The notes under the pieces were generated by a model. It worked only from the letters and a program-made list of their open reading frames with translations, had not been told where the DNA came from and did not search any database. A program made the translations under genes and the position numbers. DNA of 64,000 nucleotides from positions 125,506 through 189,505 of the forward strand of contig NZ_BFBX01000016.1 in the NCBI RefSeq assembly GCF_003851045.1, written 5' to 3'. Of the stretch, positions 60,207 to 64,000 are shown piece after piece (positions within the stretch are counted from its first letter, which is position 1; each line of letters starts with the position of its first letter). The stretch comes from Paenibacillus sp. 598K (GTDB lineage: Bacteria; Bacillota; Bacilli; Paenibacillales; Paenibacillaceae).

Positions 60207-61042
60207 CTCCGCTCCTCCGAGCGGCCCAGCCAGCGCCTGAGCGTCTGGATCGCGCCGATGCGGCGGCTGGCGCCCAGACGTATCCGCTTCAGCCAGGAGA
60301 GCCGCAGCACGGCTCCCCAGCCGTCATAGCGCCCGTCTACCGTATCGACGAGCTTATACAGCTCGCCGACCCGCTCATTGACCGTCTCCAGCCGCACATC
60401 CTCCCAGCGGCTGATGACGAGCGAGTACGGGTATTCCGGGCGCTCCTCCGGCACCTTGCCATCCTCCACCTTGTAGCCCATATGCTCGACCGCCTGCTTC
60501 ATCTCGGCGCGATCCTCGTCCTGCCTGAACATCAGCCAGTGGTACACTTGACGGGGACGCTCGATATGGTCGCCCTTATGGATGAGCGCATAGACCATCT
60601 GCGCGTTATGGATATACATCTCCTCAAGCTCGCTCGGCATCAGGAATCGATAAAAGGTCCAGTCCGGGTCGGGCTTGCTGTAGAAAACAATCCGATCGTC
60701 CCGGAACAGCAGCCGCAGCTCGCGCTGCTTCGCCTCCATCTCCTCATCCGGCGGCGCATAGTAATAAAACTCCAACCGCTTGGCGGTATTGATCCGGCCG
60801 ATGTAGACCGTCTGCAGCGCAGCGCCAAGCGCCTCCTCCAGCCGCGATTCCAGCCGCTCCAGCGCCTGTACGGCGTTGCGTCTGTCCTTTTGCTCCTTCA
60901 TCAGCTGCATCAGATTGATGGTCGCCGACAACAGCTCGCTATGGCCTTCCGGCCGCTTCTGCTGACGCCAGCCCATATTGACCAGGATACGCATCTGCTC
61001 CTGCTCGGTCCGACGTTCAAAAAATCCCCAGTTATCGGCCAT
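60203..61042 (-). CDS. DUF695 and RraB-like domain protein
   Basis: A 279-residue soluble protein. The N-terminal half (about 5-155: NWGFFERRTEQEQMRILVNMGWR..., then LEFYYYAPPDEEMEAKQRELRLLFRDDRIVFYSKPDPDWTFYRFLMPSELEEMYIHN) fits DUF695. The C-terminal part (about 165-255: VYHWLMFRQDEDRAEMKQAVEHMGYKVEDGKV...YPYSLVISRWEDVRLETVNERVGELYKLVDTVDGRYDGWGAVL) fits the RraB fold, which in enterobacteria inhibits RNase E. Most Bacilli use RNase Y rather than RNase E, so another role is likely. It is upstream of nothing obvious and downstream of fumC by 35 nt. Confidence 0.8.
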   Translation of the reverse strand: MADNWGFFERRTEQEQMRILVNMGWRQQKRPEGHSELLSATINLMQLMKEQKDRRNAVQALERLESRLEEALGAALQTVYIGRINTAKRLEFYYYAPPDEEMEAKQRELRLLFRDDRIVFYSKPDPDWTFYRFLMPSELEEMYIHNAQMVYALIHKGDHIERPRQVYHWLMFRQDEDRAEMKQAVEHMGYKVEDGKVPEERPEYPYSLVISRWEDVRLETVNERVGELYKLVDTVDGRYDGWGAVLRLSWLKRIRLGASRRIGAIQTLRRWLGRSEERS

Positions 61043-61077
61043 GACGGTCCCCTCCCTTCGGCGTCATGTGTCGTGCA

Positions 61078-62469
61078 TTATGAATCGTGCGGGCGCACCA
61101 TCTGCTCTGGTCGCACGATTCGGTCGAAGTCCTCGAGCGAGATCAGGCCGCTCGCCGCCGCCGCTTCCCGCAGCGTCGTCCCTTCCTGATGCGCCTTCTT
61201 GGCGATCGTCGCCGCATGCTCGTAGCCGATATGCGGATTAAGCGCCGTCACCAGCATGAGCGACGCATCCAGATGCTCGGCGATCCGCTGTTCGTCGGCT
61301 TCGATGCCGCTGGCGCAATGGCGGTCGAAGGAACGGATGCTGTCGGCCAGCAGCGCCGTCGACTGCAGGAAGTTGTAGATGATGACCGGCTTGAATACAT
61401 TGAGCTCAAAGTTGCCCTGACTGGCGGCGAAGCCGATCGCGGCATCGTTGCCCATCACCTGACAGACGACCATCGTCAGAGCCTCGCTCTGCGTCGGATT
61501 AACCTTACCCGGCATGATCGAGCTGCCCGGCTCGTTGGCAGGGATGCGCAGCTCGCCGATGCCGCAGCGCGGGCCGCTGGCTAGCCAGCGTACATCGTTG
61601 GCGATCTTCATCAGATCAGCGGCGAGCGCCTTCAGCGCGCCGTGCGCGTAGACCAGTTCGTCATGGCTCGTAAGCGCGTGGAACTTGTTGTCGGCGCTGC
61701 GATAGACGCGTCCCGTCCGCTCGCTGATGAGCGCGGCGGCGCGCTCGCCGAATCCGGGAGGGCTGTTCAGTCCGGTGCCGACAGCGGTGCCGCCGATCGC
61801 CAGCTCGGCCAGCTCCTCCATGCTCTGACGGATCATCCGCGAGGTTTTCTTAAGCATCTGTACCCATCCGCTGATCGCCTGACCCAGCGTCAGCGGCGTC
61901 GCATCCTGGAGATGCGTGCGGCCGATCTTGACGATCGAGGCAAAGGCCTCGCTCTTGGCCGTCAATGTCAAGGTCAGCGCGTCCAGCGCCGGCAGCAGCG
62001 ACTCCTCGACCGCTTGACGGGCGGCGATATGCATCGCTGTAGGAAAGGTATCGTTGGAGCTCTGCGAGCGATTGACATGATCGTTGGGGTGAACCCGCAT
62101 CGACTTGCCGGCTGTCTCGAGCAGTTGCTCCGCCCGGCGAGCAAGCACCTCATTCATATTCATATTGCTCTGAGTGCCGCTGCCTGTCTGCCATACGACC
62201 AGCGGGAATTCATCCGGCCAGCGATCCTGCAACACTTCCTCCGCCGCCTGGACGATCGCCTCCGCCAGCTCCGGCTCCAGCACGCCCAGCTCGCGGTTGG
62301 CGCGCGCTGCGCTCTGCTTGAGCACCGCCATCGCCCGGATCAGCTCCAGCGGCATCCGTTCGTTGCCGATCTGGAAGTTCTGTCGGCTCCGCTCCGTCTG
62401 CGCGCCCCATAGTCTGGACTCTGGCACGGCGATCTCGCCGAGCGAGTCCCTTTCGATTCTCTGTTTCAT
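61078..62469 (-). CDS. fumC: Fumarate hydratase, class II
   Basis: Iron-independent TCA-cycle enzyme that interconverts fumarate and malate. The 463-residue protein has [42 protein letters not shown] (substrate sites), [17 protein letters not shown] with the catalytic His, [15 protein letters not shown] and the flexible loop [17 protein letters not shown], all standard for FumC. Length matches. sdhB lies nearby at the window end, separated by an HxlR gene on the other strand. Confidence 0.96.
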   Translation of the reverse strand: MKQRIERDSLGEIAVPESRLWGAQTERSRQNFQIGNERMPLELIRAMAVLKQSAARANRELGVLEPELAEAIVQAAEEVLQDRWPDEFPLVVWQTGSGTQSNMNMNEVLARRAEQLLETAGKSMRVHPNDHVNRSQSSNDTFPTAMHIAARQAVEESLLPALDALTLTLTAKSEAFASIVKIGRTHLQDATPLTLGQAISGWVQMLKKTSRMIRQSMEELAELAIGGTAVGTGLNSPPGFGERAAALISERTGRVYRSADNKFHALTSHDELVYAHGALKALAADLMKIANDVRWLASGPRCGIGELRIPANEPGSSIMPGKVNPTQSEALTMVVCQVMGNDAAIGFAASQGNFELNVFKPVIIYNFLQSTALLADSIRSFDRHCASGIEADEQRIAEHLDASLMLVTALNPHIGYEHAATIAKKAHQEGTTLREAAAASGLISLEDFDRIVRPEQMVRPHDS

Positions 62470-62707
62470 CTCTATGCCTCCCTTGCCTCGAACATCCCGC
62501 GCCGTCCGCGCAGGTTCGTAAGAGCACGTCTACTTCTAGTCTAAACGTTTGTCCGACGCACAGCAAATGTAGCGGTTCCATTTCGTTTATCTTTGCTTAA
62601 TAAAGGTTAGTATATATATATAAAGGAGTTTATAATATTTTTTTAATTTAGCCTTACGTTTTGGATAGCGGCGTGTTACAATAGATTCATAAAGTGGGGT
62701 GATACCT

Positions 62708-63016
62708 GTGGACTACTCAAAGATGTGTCCGAAGTACGAATCCGCTGCAGAGATCCTTTGCAAAAAATGGACGGGACTGATCATCCGGGTTCTGCTCGAC
62801 GGACCAAAACGGTTCAAGGAAATGAAGGAACAAATCCCAGACATGAGCGACAAAATGCTGACCGATCGCATGAAGGAGCTCGAGTCCATGGATATAGTGA
62901 AACGGACGGTGTATCCTGAGATGCCGGTCCGGATCGAATATGAACTGACCGACAAAGGGAAGGATCTGGAGCCTGTCATCCGTTCGATCCAGGGCTGGGG
63001 AGAGCATTGGATGTAG
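62708..63016 (+). CDS. HxlR-family transcription regulator
   Basis: A 102-residue winged-helix regulator. From GTG 62708 (GGGGTGA six bases upstream; a GTG at 62699 lies inside that site) it starts VDYSKMCPKYESAAEILCKKWTGLIIRVLLDGPKRFKEM and continues IPDMSDKMLTDRMKELESMDIVKRTVYPEMPVRIEYELTDKGKDLEPVI, matching HxlR. The Cys in SKMCPKY is in the place where several members sense thiols or electrophiles. It is divergent from fumC. Its own target is not apparent. Confidence 0.9.
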   Translation: MDYSKMCPKYESAAEILCKKWTGLIIRVLLDGPKRFKEMKEQIPDMSDKMLTDRMKELESMDIVKRTVYPEMPVRIEYELTDKGKDLEPVIRSIQGWGEHWM

Positions 63017-63047
63017 CTCCCCTTCTAGCCTGCTCCGCCCACACGCA

Positions 63048-63090
63048 AGGCCCGTACACGGCGTATCCCGCCGAGGTGCGGGCTTTTTTA
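63048..63090 (+). terminator. Terminator of the HxlR gene
   Basis: GCCCG and CGGGC enclose an inner ACGGCG/CCGCC-type stem and are followed by TTTTTT on the plus strand. Confidence 0.7.
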
Positions 63091-63107
63091 GATATGGAGA
63101 GAGAGGA

Positions 63108-63136
63108 TTGACAGACGAGGCGACAGCGTATATATT
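63108..63136 (+). promoter_or_regulatory. Isolated SigA promoter pointing into the 3' end of sdhB
   Basis: A perfect TTGACA (63108-63113), 17 bp, TATATT (63131-63136), on the plus strand. Transcription should start near 63143. No plus-strand gene follows; the transcript would run through the sdhB terminator region and be antisense to sdhB. Confidence 0.75.
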
Positions 63137-63139
63137 AAT

Positions 63140-63158
63140 AATGAGAATCATTTTCATT
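63140..63158. promoter_or_regulatory. Fur box over the start site of the isolated promoter
   Basis: AATGAGAATCATTTTCATT contains TGAGAATCATTTTCA, which matches the 7-1-7 Fur consensus TGATAATNATTATCA in 12 of 14 fixed positions. It sits on the predicted transcription start, the ideal place for iron-dependent repression. Confidence 0.8.
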
Positions 63159-63173
63159 TGAAGTCAGATAGAC

Positions 63174-63222
63174 AAAAATCACCCTCTGCGACGTCCGACA
63201 GGAGCCACAGAGGGTGGAGTCT
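63174..63222 (-). terminator. Terminator of the sdh operon
   Basis: CACCCTCTG and CAGAGGGTG form a perfect 9-bp stem; on the minus strand it is followed by ATTTTTGTC. It lies just after the sdhB stop. Confidence 0.75.
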
Positions 63223-63229
63223 CAGCACA

Positions 63230-63994
63230 TTACATTCCAAGCCATTTCTTGAACATATGCTTCGATGTATCTTTGTTCAGCGAAGCGATCGACGTCGTGA
63301 GCGGGATGCCCTTCGGACAGGCGCGCACGCAGTTTTGCGAGTTGCCGCAGCCCTCGATGCCGCCGTCGCTCATCAGCGTCTCCAGTCGCTCGTCCTTGTT
63401 CATCTCCCCTGTCGGGTGAGCGTTGAACAGGCGAACCTGCGAGAGCGCAGCCGGACCGATGAAGCTGTTGCGGTCGTTGACGTTCGGGCAAGCCTCGAGG
63501 CAGACGCCGCAGGTCATGCACTTGGACAGCTCATACGCCCACTGACGCTTCGACTCGGCCATCCGCGGGCCGGGACCGAGATCATAGGTGCCGTCGATCG
63601 GGATCCACGCCTTGACCCGCTTCAGCGCGCCGAACATACGCTGACGGTCGACGATCAGGTCGCGGACGATCGGGAAGGTCTTCATCGGCTCCAGCCGGAT
63701 CGGCTGCTCGAGTTTGTCGATCAGTGCCGTACATGCCTGTCTAGGCTTGCCGTTGACGATCATGGAGCAAGCGCCGCACACCTCTTCGAGACAGTTGGAG
63801 TCCCAGCAGACCGGCGAGGTTGACTGGCCGGACTGTGTCGTCGGGTTACGTTGGATCTCCATCAGGGCGCTGATGACATTCATGTTGGCCCGGTACGGGA
63901 TCTCGAACGTTTCCGTATACGGCTGCGAGTCTGGCTTGTCCTGGCGGGTAATGACCAGTTTGACTGTTTTGTTGGCTACCGCTGTATCCGCCAT
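63230..63994 (-). CDS. sdhB: Succinate dehydrogenase iron-sulfur subunit
   Basis: Electron-transfer subunit of complex II, carrying three iron-sulfur clusters. In the 254-residue product the [2Fe-2S] ligands are Cys68, Cys73, Cys76 and Cys88 (NCLEEVCGACSMIVNGKPRQAC). The [4Fe-4S] site is Cys159, Cys162 and Cys165 (CMTCGVC) and the [3Fe-4S] site includes Cys169, Cys216 and Cys222, with Cys226 in VRACPKGIP. The ATG is six bases from the window end, so its ribosome site and sdhC/sdhA are outside. The gene order sdhCAB would make it the last gene. A terminator follows, and a Fur-box promoter faces it on the other strand. Confidence 0.96.
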   Translation of the reverse strand: MADTAVANKTVKLVITRQDKPDSQPYTETFEIPYRANMNVISALMEIQRNPTTQSGQSTSPVCWDSNCLEEVCGACSMIVNGKPRQACTALIDKLEQPIRLEPMKTFPIVRDLIVDRQRMFGALKRVKAWIPIDGTYDLGPGPRMAESKRQWAYELSKCMTCGVCLEACPNVNDRNSFIGPAALSQVRLFNAHPTGEMNKDERLETLMSDGGIEGCGNSQNCVRACPKGIPLTTSIASLNKDTSKHMFKKWLGM

Positions 63995-64000
63995 CGTTAT

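Noticed and set aside
59804-61189. 461-codon plus-strand frame
   Set aside because: Overlaps the EamA gene in another frame and lies opposite the DUF695/RraB and fumC genes; no motif.
63158-63823. 221-codon plus-strand frame downstream of the Fur-box promoter, considered as an iron-regulated protein
   Set aside because: It is the mirror of sdhB, starts at TTG without a ribosome site and has an Arg/Ala/Leu-rich composition. The promoter more likely makes a non-coding or antisense RNA.
1-64000. CRISPR arrays, rRNA operons, restriction-modification or toxin-antitoxin modules
   Set aside because: Looked for repeat-spacer periodicity, rRNA-like blocks and paired defence genes; none seen. The DUF2161 protein has a nuclease-like core but no partner.

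Overview
The window looks like chromosome of an endospore-forming, high-GC member of the Paenibacillaceae (Paenibacillus, Cohnella or a near relative). This is an inference from gene content: prkA, ytxC, a YugN-like gene, a liaFSR cassette, a T-box in front of thrS, an S-box in front of metA, an S-layer-anchored polysaccharide lyase beside an Lpl-type ABC importer with an AraC-type membrane regulator, and strong AGGAGG ribosome sites throughout. No genome was searched. The left 10.2 kb is less GC-rich and is the end of a prophage.

Positions 1-10185 (prophage). Read on the minus strand, the order is a structured-RNA block, an SGNH-hydrolase structural protein, HNH nuclease, a small P-loop-like protein, small and large terminase, portal, ClpP-like head protease and an HK97-type capsid protein cut by the window edge. 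A large serine recombinase on the plus strand ends two bases from the host junction. The junction falls inside prkA: only the first 288 codons (10187-11053) are here, so the prophage splits this sporulation-linked AAA+/kinase gene and its 3' half should lie beyond the left end of the prophage.

Positions 11-34 kb (core genome). DUF2161 nuclease-like protein, a PLP aminotransferase, an AbrB-like regulator, trmL, an orphan PhoB-type response regulator, serC, a type I-beta glnA with a GlnR-like box, aroF with an unusual octamer-repeat leader, ispH, a two-component system next to an HtrA protease, a secreted small protein, a YugN-like protein, liaFSR, a soluble chemoreceptor with a MITE-like element at its stop codon, an ECF sigma factor, a 3D-domain protein, and thrS with its T-box.

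Positions 34.8-49.7 kb (carbohydrate locus). A 1651-residue heparinase II/III-like lyase with three SLH repeats, a solute-binding lipoprotein and two permeases run on the minus strand. They are divergent from a membrane-bound AraC-type regulator. A second minus-strand operon follows with two Gfo/Idh/MocA oxidoreductases and two TIM-barrel sugar isomerases/epimerases. Together they suggest degradation at the cell surface, import and intracellular conversion of an acidic or modified polysaccharide.

Positions 49.9-64 kb. ytxC, mqnC (futalosine menaquinone pathway), metI and metA under a SAM riboswitch, corA, an MFS exporter, a LysR regulator, hisJ, an EamA transporter, a DUF695/RraB protein, fumC, an HxlR regulator and sdhB. 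Between hxlR and sdhB there is an isolated promoter with a Fur box that points into the 3' end of sdhB.

The observations most worth following are the prophage inside prkA, the Fur-box promoter antisense to sdhB, the six octamers that form almost the whole aroF leader, and the tRNA-like RNA block in the prophage.
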